Assembly (NCBI RefSeq): GCF_000975095.1
Contig: NZ_BBRD01000001.1
Span: forward strand, 2,003,467-2,067,466
Direction of reading: 5' to 3'
Source: Demequina aestuarii
GTDB taxonomy: Bacteria; Actinomycetota; Actinomycetes; Actinomycetales; Demequinaceae
Length of the DNA stretch: 64,000 nucleotides
Positions 1 to 8,290 of the stretch are shown here, in pieces (position 1 is the stretch's first letter; each line of letters opens with the position of its first letter). Position numbers and translations under genes: made by a program. The notes beneath the pieces were generated by a model. The model did no database searches. It saw nothing but the letters and a program-made list of their open reading frames with translations, and had not been told where the DNA came from.

Positions 1-861
1 CGGGTCGGCATCCTTCGCCAGCGCCCCCGCGAGTGAGCGACCGGCGCTGACCAGGTCTGACCGCACTGCCTCAGCGGCGACGGTGCGCGCGGAGACCGCT
101 CCCGCCAGCTCGGCCCGCAGGATGTCCAGGCCGTGCCCCGTACGCGCGGACACCGGCATCACCGGCACCTGCGTGAGCCCATCGACGGCGAGCAGACGCT
201 GCAGATCTCGTGCCACGGCCCAGGCGTCCTCGGTGGACAGCCGGTCCACGTGGTTCAGGACCACCAGGGACGGACGGTCGCGCTCGGACGCAGCCTTCAG
301 ATAGAACTGATGCAACGCGTGATCGGCGTACTTCTGCGGGTCCACCACCCACAGCAGCAGGTCCGCCATCGGCACGATGCGGTCCACGATCTCCCTGTTC
401 GCCGCATTGATCGAGTCGTGGTCGGGCAGGTCGAGGAGCACCATTCCTGACAGCGTCGCCTCGTCATCGGAGTCGAGCTGGTCGATCTCCCGCCCGAGCC
501 GCCGATCAGGCGACACCTCCAGCCAATCGAGCAGCGCATCGGCCCTGTCCCCCCACACTGCCGCGCTCACGTGCGAGGTGGTGGGGCGGGCGACGCCGGG
601 AACCGCGAACTCGCGGCCCACGATCGCGTTGAACAGGCTGGACTTGCCCGATCCCGTGCCGCCGGCGAGCGCGACCACGGTGAAGTCGACGCCCATCGCG
701 AGCCGCTGGTCGCACCGCTCGATGGTCGCGCGCACCTCCTCGCGCACGCCGACGGGAATCGCCTCGGACGCCCACTCCATCGACGAGCGCAGGCGCGCCA
801 CCCGCTCGACGAGCACGGTCGTCTCGGAAGGCGGCTCGACGTGCTCGAACTGGATGGTCAC
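1..861 (-). CDS. Dynamin-like/YfjP-type GTPase, C-terminus beyond window
   Basis: P-loop GTPase that continues past the left edge; 287 codons are visible. G1 GGTGSGKSS is at residues 67-75, a PTT switch at about 94, G3 DLPDHDS at 144-150 and G4 NHVD at 203-206. The GTG start overlaps the TGA of the upstream GTPase by 4 bp (GTGA), so the two are translationally coupled. Paired dynamin-family GTPases of this kind occur in actinobacteria; by inference they form a hetero-oligomer at the membrane, as bacterial dynamin pairs do. The expected membrane segments would lie in the unseen C-terminus, so membrane attachment is not shown. Confidence 0.85.
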   Translation of the reverse strand, partial: MTIQFEHVEPPSETTVLVERVARLRSSMEWASEAIPVGVREEVRATIERCDQRLAMGVDFTVVALAGGTGSGKSSLFNAIVGREFAVPGVARPTTSHVSAAVWGDRADALLDWLEVSPDRRLGREIDQLDSDDEATLSGMVLLDLPDHDSINAANREIVDRIVPMADLLLWVVDPQKYADHALHQFYLKAASERDRPSLVVLNHVDRLSTEDAWAVARDLQRLLAVDGLTQVPVMPVSARTGHGLDILRAELAGAVSARTVAAEAVRSDLVSAGRSLAGALAKDADP

Positions 862-2447
862 ATCAGTCCCCTGAGCTCAGCGCGGCGCAGGCGCACCGAC
901 GACGAGGCCTCCGGAAGCAGCGACGTGACGTCGGTGGGACGCATCATGTCGAGCGCCTCGCGGTTGATGCAGTAGCGGCGTGCCCCGGTGAGCTCCGCGC
1001 GCGACAGGTGGAGGACGTCGCCCAGGCTGGGGGTGACGAGGGTGCCCAGCAGCATGCGCGCCGGCTCCACGCCCAGCGCGGCCGATGCGAGGGTCGCCGC
1101 GAGCCCGTCCTCACCGAGGACCTCGGCGCCCCGGGAGGCGCCCGGCAGGCGCATCACCTGTTCACGGATCTTGGACAGCCACGCGCGGGTCGCGTCGGCG
1201 GCGCGGCGCTCGCGCATCACGCGGGCGTCGCGCGGGTCTCGTTGGGCGGCGAGCCACCGGCCGGGCGACTCGTCGCCGTGCGTGAGCGCCGTGACCATGG
1301 CCTCCGACGCCGAGTCGGCGTCGCGAGCGAGGGTCGCCTCGACGGCCTCGATCACCTCGATCTCGATCACGCGCAGCGCCTCGTCGCGCAGCTCGCGCGC
1401 GCTGCGACGCTTGGTCCAGGCGCTGTTGCGCAGCTTGTGGAGCGGACCTCCCTCGGCGCACGCGGTCTCCCAACGGGCCTCGAGAGAACCCGTGGGGACG
1501 GCCTTGTACCAGGCCTCCCCGCCGGCGGCCTCGGCCCGTGCCGCGCAGCGGCGCACCTCGGAACGGACCTCCTTGGCCGCAGCCGCCTGGTCGTCCATGC
1601 GCTCGGCGAGGGTCTCGAGCCACTCCTTGAGAGACTCGGTGGCGCCGTGCATGGTGCGCTCCACGATGGTCGCGGCGGAAGCCGCCGCCACGCCCTCGAG
1701 CCACCGGCCCAGGCCGCCCACGACGTCGTGGGGCAGGCGCGCACCGCCCTCGGTGTCCTCGGGAATCACGAACAGCGGAAGCGCCTCGAGAGACTCGCTC
1801 GCGAGCCGGTCCACGAGCTCGCGCCGCACTTGCGCCGCGACGTCGACCGTCACGCGATTGAGCACCATGGCGATGGACGCCCCGCGCTCGGCACCACGCC
1901 GGAGGGCCTCCCACGGCACGGCGTCGCCGTAGCGGGCGGCGGTGGTCACGAAGATCCAGAGGTCCGCGGCTTCGAGCAGCTGCTCGGCGACGTGACGGTT
2001 CTCGCCCCGCACCGAGTCCAGATCTGGTGAGTCGATCAGCGCGAGCCCGCGCGGCACGGCCTCGGTCGCGATGACCTTGGCCTCGTGCGCGATCGAGCTC
2101 AGCACGTCGGCGTCGAGGGGGTGGTGGAAGACGTGGGGCACCTTCGTGGTGGGTCGCAGCACCCCCGACGCGGTCAACTGCTCGTCGAGCAGCGCATTCA
2201 CCACGGTGGACTTGCCGGCGCCTGTCGACCCCGCGACCACCACGATGGCGGGGGACGCCTCTTCGCGCACGCGCGGAATGAGGTGGTGATCGAGCTGGTC
2301 GAGCATATGTGCCCGCAGCTCTCTGGTGCTCTCGGCGTCGCCGAGCGGGATCGGCAGCTCGATGCCCGCCACGACGTCACGGGTGTCCACAAGAGCGTCG
2401 AGGAGCGCGCCGGGATGCGACCATGTCTTGATCGGCCGGATCGTCAT
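858..2447 (-). CDS. Dynamin-family GTPase
   Basis: 529-aa GTP-binding protein. The P-loop GSTGAGKST is at 73-81, the switch RPTTK at 98-102, G3 DSPDLDS at 139-145 and G4 NRVT at 197-200. A helical C-terminal half follows, without an obvious transmembrane segment. It is the first gene of a two-gene operon with the GTPase downstream (4-bp overlap). Two unequal GTPases side by side resemble bacterial dynamin-like pairs used in membrane remodelling. The exact job is unknown. The ATG start has GGAGGG about 11 nt upstream. Confidence 0.82.
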   Translation of the reverse strand: MTIRPIKTWSHPGALLDALVDTRDVVAGIELPIPLGDAESTRELRAHMLDQLDHHLIPRVREEASPAIVVVAGSTGAGKSTVVNALLDEQLTASGVLRPTTKVPHVFHHPLDADVLSSIAHEAKVIATEAVPRGLALIDSPDLDSVRGENRHVAEQLLEAADLWIFVTTAARYGDAVPWEALRRGAERGASIAMVLNRVTVDVAAQVRRELVDRLASESLEALPLFVIPEDTEGGARLPHDVVGGLGRWLEGVAAASAATIVERTMHGATESLKEWLETLAERMDDQAAAAKEVRSEVRRCAARAEAAGGEAWYKAVPTGSLEARWETACAEGGPLHKLRNSAWTKRRSARELRDEALRVIEIEVIEAVEATLARDADSASEAMVTALTHGDESPGRWLAAQRDPRDARVMRERRAADATRAWLSKIREQVMRLPGASRGAEVLGEDGLAATLASAALGVEPARMLLGTLVTPSLGDVLHLSRAELTGARRYCINREALDMMRPTDVTSLLPEASSSVRLRRAELRGLM

Positions 2448-2648
2448 GCCGGTATGGTCCCTCCTCCTCGCGCAGGCGTGCCGCGAGCGCAGTGATCAGG
2501 TTACCGTGCCCACGTCCCGAGCCTCACATCGTCACGCCTGGTTCCGCCCCATAACGCGAGCACGGACGGCCGATGCGCGGGCGGGGTCGCTTTTCCGGGT
2601 GGCGAGGGTGCCAGTACGCTGGGGATTCGTGCCTCGCGCACGCCCGTC

Positions 2649-2721
<73 letters not shown>

Positions 2722-2847
2722 CCCCTCCTGACCCCTCCCCACGCCTGGGGCCGCCCACGGCATCCTCACGGGCACACCTGCCAGGAGTCACGCGTTCACT
2801 CAGCAGCGCCGCGGCCATTCCGTGGCCGCAGACTGGAGGCCACGCCC

Positions 2848-3651
2848 GTGCACCGCGTATCTGAGATCGGCGGATCTGACGTCGGCGCATCGACCGCCCC
2901 CGGACGAGACGCCGGTGAGGGCGACCCCACGTCCGTCGCGGGCGACGGAGTTCAGGCCACCCGGGAGGAGATCGCCCACATGCGCGATCTCTACCAGTTC
3001 GGCATCGACGAGGTCCTCACCAAGGTCGACATCCTGCGACGGGAGTTCGAGCGCAGCCACGAGTACAGCCCCATCGAACACGTGCGTTCGCGGCTCAAGA
3101 GCGTGGACAGCATCATCGCGAAGGCACACCGCATCGGCTGCGATCCCACTGTCGACGAGCTGCGGGCCAGCATCGCCGACATCGCCGGCATTCGCATCAC
3201 CGCGACGTTCGTCTCGGACCTGTACTGGGTCGCCGACATGCTCGCGCACCAGCCCGACCTCACCATCGTGACGGTCAAGGACTACGTCGCTGAGCCCAAG
3301 CCGAACGGCTACCGGTCACTGCATCTGATCGTGCAAGTGCCGGTCTTCCTGTCCTCCACCACCGAGCACATCACCGTCGAGCTCCAGATCCGCACCATGG
3401 CGATGGACTTCTGGGCGAGCATCGAGCACAAGCTGTTCTACAAGTACCGCCACGACATGCCTGCGGACCTCGCGAGCGAGCTCGCCGATGCGGCGCGACT
3501 GGCGGCCACACTCGACGAGCGCATGGGCACCCTGCGCGACGAAGTCCGCCCGATGCCGGTCCAGCTGAGCGACGAGGCGACGCTGAGTGCCGGGCGGGAG
3601 TCCGGTCAGCCGATGGTGACGTCGCGCGTCGAGTCCCGCACCACGAGCTGA
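2848..3651 (+). CDS. Small alarmone synthetase (RelA/SpoT synthetase domain, RelQ-like)
   Basis: 267-aa (p)ppGpp synthetase of the single-domain type, without HD hydrolase, TGS or ACT domains. The RelA_SpoT core includes KPNGYRSLH at about 151-159 and ELQIRTMAMDFWASIEHK from about 178, which form the nucleotide-binding site. I chose the GTG at 2848 because GGAGG lies 8 nt upstream; an open frame continues 5' into the tRNA-Arg and cannot be coding there. The first ~40 residues are low-complexity, so a later start such as the ATG at residue 45 is possible. Its 3' end overlaps the convergent lacI-family gene by 46 bp. Confidence 0.88.
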   Translation: MHRVSEIGGSDVGASTAPGRDAGEGDPTSVAGDGVQATREEIAHMRDLYQFGIDEVLTKVDILRREFERSHEYSPIEHVRSRLKSVDSIIAKAHRIGCDPTVDELRASIADIAGIRITATFVSDLYWVADMLAHQPDLTIVTVKDYVAEPKPNGYRSLHLIVQVPVFLSSTTEHITVELQIRTMAMDFWASIEHKLFYKYRHDMPADLASELADAARLAATLDERMGTLRDEVRPMPVQLSDEATLSAGRESGQPMVTSRVESRTTS

Positions 3652-4625
3652 GTCGGCAGCGGCGTGTCCGCAGATTCGTCAGCTCCCTCCTCGAGAGCGA
3701 CGAGCACCTTCTGCATCATCATCTGGCCAAGCGCCGCGAAGTCCTGTCGCACCGTCGTCAGCGGCGGGTACAGGTAGGCTGCTTCGGGAATGTCGTCGAA
3801 TCCCACGATGCTGACGTCGTCGGGCACCAGCAGGTCGCGCCGGCGCAATGCTGACATGAGACCGATCGCCATCTGATCGTTCCCGACGAACACCGCGGCG
3901 CCGGGGCCGAGGTCAAGCTCCGCGCCGATCACGAACCCCGACTCCGCCGTCCAGTCGCCGTGACGGGGCTCGACCGCGTCGAGACGTCGCGCCGCCAGTT
4001 CGTCTCGCCAGCCTCGCACCCGCTCGATCGCATCGGTCGACTGCTCCGGACCCGCGAGGTGAAGGATGTGCGTGTGGCCCAGCTCGGCGAGGTGGCGTAC
4101 GGCGGCCCTCGCCCCGCGGTACTGGTCGATCGCCACGAGCTGAGGGCCGCGCCGCGCGGTCGACGCGGCCACGACGAGCGGCACTCCCAGGTCCAGCGCG
4201 CGGACCATTTCCAGCACCTCTGCGTCGTTGACGACGATCACCACCGCGTCGACGCGCTGACGCAGCAGACCCTCGACGGCTCGCTTGGCGGTCTCGGGAT
4301 CGCGCTCCCCCGTCGAGACGGTGTCGACGCTGTAGCGGGCGTCGCGAGCGGCGCGGTTGAAGTGCATCGCGATCGAGCTCGGCCCGTAGTCCACCGAACC
4401 CGAGGTGATGAGGCCGATGGTGCGGGTGCGGCGAGTGACCAGTGCCCGGGCCGCCGGGGACGGGCTGTAGCGCAGCTGCTTCATCGCCTGCTCGACGCGC
4501 TCTTTTGTCGCCGGCCGCACGTTGGGAAGCCCGTTGATCACCCGCGAGACGGTCTGGTGGGAGACGCCGGCGAGGCGCGCGACATCGAAGATGTTCGCCG
4601 CGCGGGCCGGCTTCTCTTGCGCCAC
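3606..4625 (-). CDS. LacI-family transcriptional regulator of the furanose ABC operon
   Basis: 339-aa repressor. The N-terminal helix-turn-helix with its hinge (NIFDVARLAGVSHQTVSRVI) is at about 11-30, followed by a periplasmic-binding-protein-like effector domain. The GTG start is preceded by AGGGGGA and lies 10 bp after the stop of the upstream ABC ATPase, so it is probably the last gene of the sugar-uptake operon and would be autoregulated. A LacI-type palindrome overlaps the predicted -10 of that operon at 11043-11058. The effector is presumably the imported sugar or a derivative (inference). Its 3' end runs 46 bp into the convergent alarmone synthetase gene. Confidence 0.9.
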   Translation of the reverse strand: MAQEKPARAANIFDVARLAGVSHQTVSRVINGLPNVRPATKERVEQAMKQLRYSPSPAARALVTRRTRTIGLITSGSVDYGPSSIAMHFNRAARDARYSVDTVSTGERDPETAKRAVEGLLRQRVDAVVIVVNDAEVLEMVRALDLGVPLVVAASTARRGPQLVAIDQYRGARAAVRHLAELGHTHILHLAGPEQSTDAIERVRGWRDELAARRLDAVEPRHGDWTAESGFVIGAELDLGPGAAVFVGNDQMAIGLMSALRRRDLLVPDDVSIVGFDDIPEAAYLYPPLTTVRQDFAALGQMMMQKVLVALEEGADESADTPLPTQLVVRDSTRDVTIG

Positions 4626-4635
4626 GCAGTCCCCC

Positions 4636-6153
4636 TCAGGCTTCCGGCAGGTCCGGCTGCGCCACCAGCGCCAGCAATGTGTCGGGGTTCAGACTATCCG
4701 CCGTCAGAGTCTCGGCGACGCGCCCCTCGCGCAGGATCGCCACCCTGTCGCCGACGCGCAGTACCTCCTCGAGCTCCGCCGAGATGAAGATCACGGCCAG
4801 GCCGTTGTCCGCGAGCTCTCCGACCAGGTTCTGGATCTCGACCTTCGCGCCCACGTCGATGCCTCGGGTCGGCTCATCGAGGACCAGCACGCGGGGCGAG
4901 AGCGCGAGCAGGCGGGCCAGCATCACCTTCTGCTGGTTGCCGCCGCTCAGCGTGCCGACCTTGCGATCCGGATCGGACGGACGGATGCCGAGTGCGTCGA
5001 TCCAGCTCATCGCGAGCTCCCGTTGACGCGCGAGCGGGATGCGGCGCATGGCTCCCTGCTGCGCCTGCACGGCGAGCACGATGTTCTCGAGGATCGAGAG
5101 CTCCGGCAGGAGTCCCTCGGTCCGCCTGTTCTCGGACGAGTAGACGACGCCGATCTGGAGCGCGTGCCGGGGAGATTCGAGCCTCACCTCGCTCTTCTCG
5201 ATGCGAATGATCCCCGACTGCGGCCGGTCGATCCCCGTCAGCGCCCGGGCCAACTCGGTGCGCCCCGAGCCGAGGAGGCCCGCGAGGCCCAACACCTCAC
5301 CCTCGGCGACATCGATGTCAGCGTCGACGATCCCCGGCGCGCTGGTGATGCCGCGGGCACTGAGGAAGGGGTCCGGCGGGAGGTCGGGCTCGACCACGCG
5401 TTCGCGAGTCGCGAACTCGGCGACGTCGCGGCCCAGCATCTTCTGCACCAGATCGATCCGCAGCAGCTCGGTGGTGAGGTACTCCCCCACGAGCGCACCG
5501 TCCCGGAGCACGGTGACGCGATCGCAGATCTCGTAGACCTGGTCCAGGAAGTGGCTGACGAACAGAATGGCGACGCCGCGCTGCTTCAGGTCGCGAATGA
5601 CGCGGAACAGTTCCGCGACCTCGTCCGTGTCGAGGCTCGAGGTGGGCTCGTCGAGCACCAGCACCCTGAGGTCGGTGGAGATCGCGCGCGCAATGGCGAC
5701 CAGCTGCTGCACCGCGAGCGAGTGACTGCCCAGGATCGAGGCCGGGTCGATGTCGAGGCCGAGCCCGTCGAGGACCTCGCTCGCCTGACGCCTCATGGCC
5801 GCGTTGTCGATGAGGCCGAAGCGCCGGGGCTCGCGGCCAAGCCAGATGTTCTCCGCCACGGACAGGTTGGGGAGCAGGTCGACCTCTTGGTAGACCGTGG
5901 ACACGCCGGCGGCCTGCGCGGCGTGGGGCGTGGCGAACTGCACCGACTCGCCGGCCAACGTCAGGGAGCCTTCGTCGAGCGGCAGCACTCCTGTGATCGC
6001 CTTGATCAGCGTGGACTTGCCGGCGCCGTTCTCTCCCATCAGGGAGTGCACCTCGCCGGGGAACATCCGGAAGTCGACGCCGTCGAGCGCGGTGAACGCG
6101 CCGAAGCGCACCGTCGCACCCTCCAGCTCCACGAGCGGCTCTGCCCCGTCCAC
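4636..6153 (-). CDS. Sugar ABC transporter ATPase, tandem NBD (second ATPase of operon)
   Basis: 505-aa protein with two fused nucleotide-binding domains, the RbsA/YtfR/MglA layout. N-domain: Walker A GENGAGKST at 40-48, a degenerate signature SHSLAVQQ at 143-150, Walker B VLVLDEPTS at 164-172. C-domain: degenerate P-loop GLLGSGRTE, intact signature SGGNQQKV and VLVLDEPTRGID. The start is uncertain; the GTG at 6153 gives normal family length, while a longer frame runs back into the upstream permease. The operon also encodes another complete tandem-domain ATPase (8287-9825), which is unusual because the E. coli Ytf system has one. Confidence 0.88.
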   Translation of the reverse strand: MDGAEPLVELEGATVRFGAFTALDGVDFRMFPGEVHSLMGENGAGKSTLIKAITGVLPLDEGSLTLAGESVQFATPHAAQAAGVSTVYQEVDLLPNLSVAENIWLGREPRRFGLIDNAAMRRQASEVLDGLGLDIDPASILGSHSLAVQQLVAIARAISTDLRVLVLDEPTSSLDTDEVAELFRVIRDLKQRGVAILFVSHFLDQVYEICDRVTVLRDGALVGEYLTTELLRIDLVQKMLGRDVAEFATRERVVEPDLPPDPFLSARGITSAPGIVDADIDVAEGEVLGLAGLLGSGRTELARALTGIDRPQSGIIRIEKSEVRLESPRHALQIGVVYSSENRRTEGLLPELSILENIVLAVQAQQGAMRRIPLARQRELAMSWIDALGIRPSDPDRKVGTLSGGNQQKVMLARLLALSPRVLVLDEPTRGIDVGAKVEIQNLVGELADNGLAVIFISAELEEVLRVGDRVAILREGRVAETLTADSLNPDTLLALVAQPDLPEA

Positions 6154-6215
6154 GGAGCCATCCTGGCACGGTGGACGGGGCGAGACCACATCGCTGAGAA
6201 GAACGGGACTCGCGG

Positions 6216-7247
6216 TCACCGAGATCTGTCGGAGCGCGCCACGATGGCCCGCTGGACCACGATGAACAGCAGCAGCAACGCACCCACGATGATGTGGGTC
6301 CACGACTGCTCGGCGCCCATGAAGTTGATGATCGTGTTGATGGTGCCGAAGACGAACACGCCGATCATCGAGCCGAGCACGTAGCCGCGACCTCCGCTCA
6401 GCAGGGTGCCGCCGATCACGACGACCGCGATCACGTCGAGCTCGGTGCCGATGCCGTTGCGTGGGTAGCCGGAACCGGTGTAGGCCGTCAGCACCAATCC
6501 GGCGAGTCCGCCGCAGAGGCCGCTGATCACGTACACCATCACCTTGGTCCGGGCGACGTTCAGTCCCATGAGGCGAGCGGACTGCTCGGAGCCGCCCACC
6601 GCATAGACCGTGCGACCGAACCGCGTGAAGTGCATGACGAGCGCGCCGACGATCACGGTGAGCAGGGCGATCACACCCGTCGGTGCGATGTAGAAGTCAC
6701 CGAGCGTGAACCGGGTCGACCCCAGCCACAAGAGGACGGGGTCCTCGACGCGGATCGACTGCAGGCTCACCACGTACGCCAGGCCCCGCCCAAGAAACAG
6801 CCCGGCCAGCGACGCGATGAACGGCTGCACGTTGAAGTACTGCACCAGCACTCCGATGAGCAGCCCGATCGCGACGCCAGAGAGCAGCATCACGGGGATC
6901 ACGATGACGAACGGCACACCGCTCGCGAACAGGCTGGCTCCGAAGATGCCGGTGAAGGCCATCACGGACCCGACCGAGAGGTCGATGCCGGCGGTGACGA
7001 TCACGAACGTCATGCCGACCGCCAGCACCATCAGGTACGCGTTGTCGAGCAGCAATGCGGACATGTTGCGGCCGGTGAGGAAGTTGCCGAAGTAGATCTC
7101 GGCGCCCGCGAGCAGCGCGATCAGGATCGTGATGGCCGCGAACGTGGGAAGCACCGAGGCGTAGCGACTCGTGAAGGTGCCGATCATGCCCTTGGCGCCG
7201 GCGCCTGATGCGCTGCTGGTGGTGGTCGTGGCGTCGGTGGCACTCAT
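6216..7247 (-). CDS. yjfF: Sugar ABC permease, YjfF-like
   Basis: 343-aa inner-membrane permease of the BPD_transp_2 (ribose/galactofuranose) family, almost entirely hydrophobic segments. The family core VGMTFVIVTAGIDLSVGSV is at about 77-95, and GGTLLSGGRG sits near the C-terminus. Its closest recalled match is E. coli YjfF. An ATGA overlap joins it to the YtfT-like permease. The two permeases are expected to form a heterodimeric pore fed by the lipoprotein receptor. The first ~20 residues are Ser/Thr/Ala-rich and cytoplasmic. Confidence 0.9.
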   Translation of the reverse strand: MSATDATTTTSSASGAGAKGMIGTFTSRYASVLPTFAAITILIALLAGAEIYFGNFLTGRNMSALLLDNAYLMVLAVGMTFVIVTAGIDLSVGSVMAFTGIFGASLFASGVPFVIVIPVMLLSGVAIGLLIGVLVQYFNVQPFIASLAGLFLGRGLAYVVSLQSIRVEDPVLLWLGSTRFTLGDFYIAPTGVIALLTVIVGALVMHFTRFGRTVYAVGGSEQSARLMGLNVARTKVMVYVISGLCGGLAGLVLTAYTGSGYPRNGIGTELDVIAVVVIGGTLLSGGRGYVLGSMIGVFVFGTINTIINFMGAEQSWTHIIVGALLLLFIVVQRAIVARSDRSR

Positions 7248-8290
7248 GCCGCCACCTCCTTCCGGTCATCGGTTCTCGGCTTGGCACCCACGCCCATGCG
7301 GCGCCCTGCCGCACGGCCCCAGGCGTGGACTCGGGGCGCCTGCAGAAGCACCACGACGACCACGACGACGGCGAAGAACACGGGGGCCTGCGCGGGCGGG
7401 ACGCCGAGGAACAGGATCGCCTTCTCCAAGGCCTGGACGGTCATCACGCCGATGACAGTGCCGGCGATCGAGAACTTGCCGCCCATCAAGGACGTGCCGC
7501 CGAGCACCACCGCAAGGATCGCGTACAGCTCGATGAGGTAGCCCGCCGAGTTGGCGTCCGCCGCCATCGTGTTCGAGGCGTAGATCACGCCTGCGATGCC
7601 AGCGAGAACTCCCGAGGCGATGTAGGCGCTCCAGATGATGCCGCGTGAGCGCACCCCTGCGAGGCGGCTGGCCTCGGGGTTGATGCCCACCGACTCGGTG
7701 AGCATGCCCAGCGCGGTGCGCCGCTCGAGCATGCTGACCACCACCACGGCCGCGACCCAGATGAAGAACGCGATGGGCAGGATGATCAGATAGCCGCTCG
7801 CGATGAACTTGTACGGTGCGCTGTTGACGGTGGTGATCTCACCGCCGGTGATCAGCAGCGCGACGCCACGGCCGGCGAGCATGAGCACCAAGGTGGCGAT
7901 GATCGGTTGGATGCCGATCACGGAGACCAGGAACCCGTTCCACACCCCGAGCACCAGGCCCACGACCACGGCGACGATGACGGCGACGACCACGGTCCCG
8001 ACGCTCCCTGGGTTGGGAGAGTCGTCGATGATCGTGAGCGCGACCGCTCCCGAGACCGCCATGATCGCGCCGACGGACAGGTCGATGCCGCGTGTGGCGA
8101 TGACCAGAGTCATGCCGAGCGCGACCAGCATCAAGGGGGCGCTGTCGCGCAGGATCGTGATCGGGTTGCCGTACAACTGGCCGTCGCGGATGGTGATCCG
8201 TGCGAAGTTGGGGTTCGCGATCGTGTTGACCACGAGCAGGGTCACCAGCGCCGCGGCGGGCCAGAACAGGCGGTGTCTGAGGATTCTCAC
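7244..8290 (-). CDS. ytfT: Sugar ABC permease, YtfT-like
   Basis: 348-aa membrane permease of the same family as its neighbour. The signature ALGMTLVIATRGIDLSVGA is at about 57-75 and GGTSLMGGKFS near 240. It overlaps the upstream ATPase stop and the downstream permease start by 4 bp each, so translation is coupled through the block. In Shewanella, orthologous YtfQRT-YjfF systems import arabinose, and in E. coli galactofuranose. With araBDA in the same window, an arabinofuranose-type substrate is attractive but unproven. Confidence 0.9.
   Translation of the reverse strand: MRILRHRLFWPAAALVTLLVVNTIANPNFARITIRDGQLYGNPITILRDSAPLMLVALGMTLVIATRGIDLSVGAIMAVSGAVALTIIDDSPNPGSVGTVVVAVIVAVVVGLVLGVWNGFLVSVIGIQPIIATLVLMLAGRGVALLITGGEITTVNSAPYKFIASGYLIILPIAFFIWVAAVVVVSMLERRTALGMLTESVGINPEASRLAGVRSRGIIWSAYIASGVLAGIAGVIYASNTMAADANSAGYLIELYAILAVVLGGTSLMGGKFSIAGTVIGVMTVQALEKAILFLGVPPAQAPVFFAVVVVVVVLLQAPRVHAWGRAAGRRMGVGAKPRTDDRKEVAA

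Noticed and set aside
4522-6384. Long plus-strand open frames opposite the ABC ATPase genes (also 8314-9618, 12478-14745, 34516-36147)
   Set aside because: They are antisense shadows produced by high-GC codon bias, Arg/His/Asp-rich and without family motifs.
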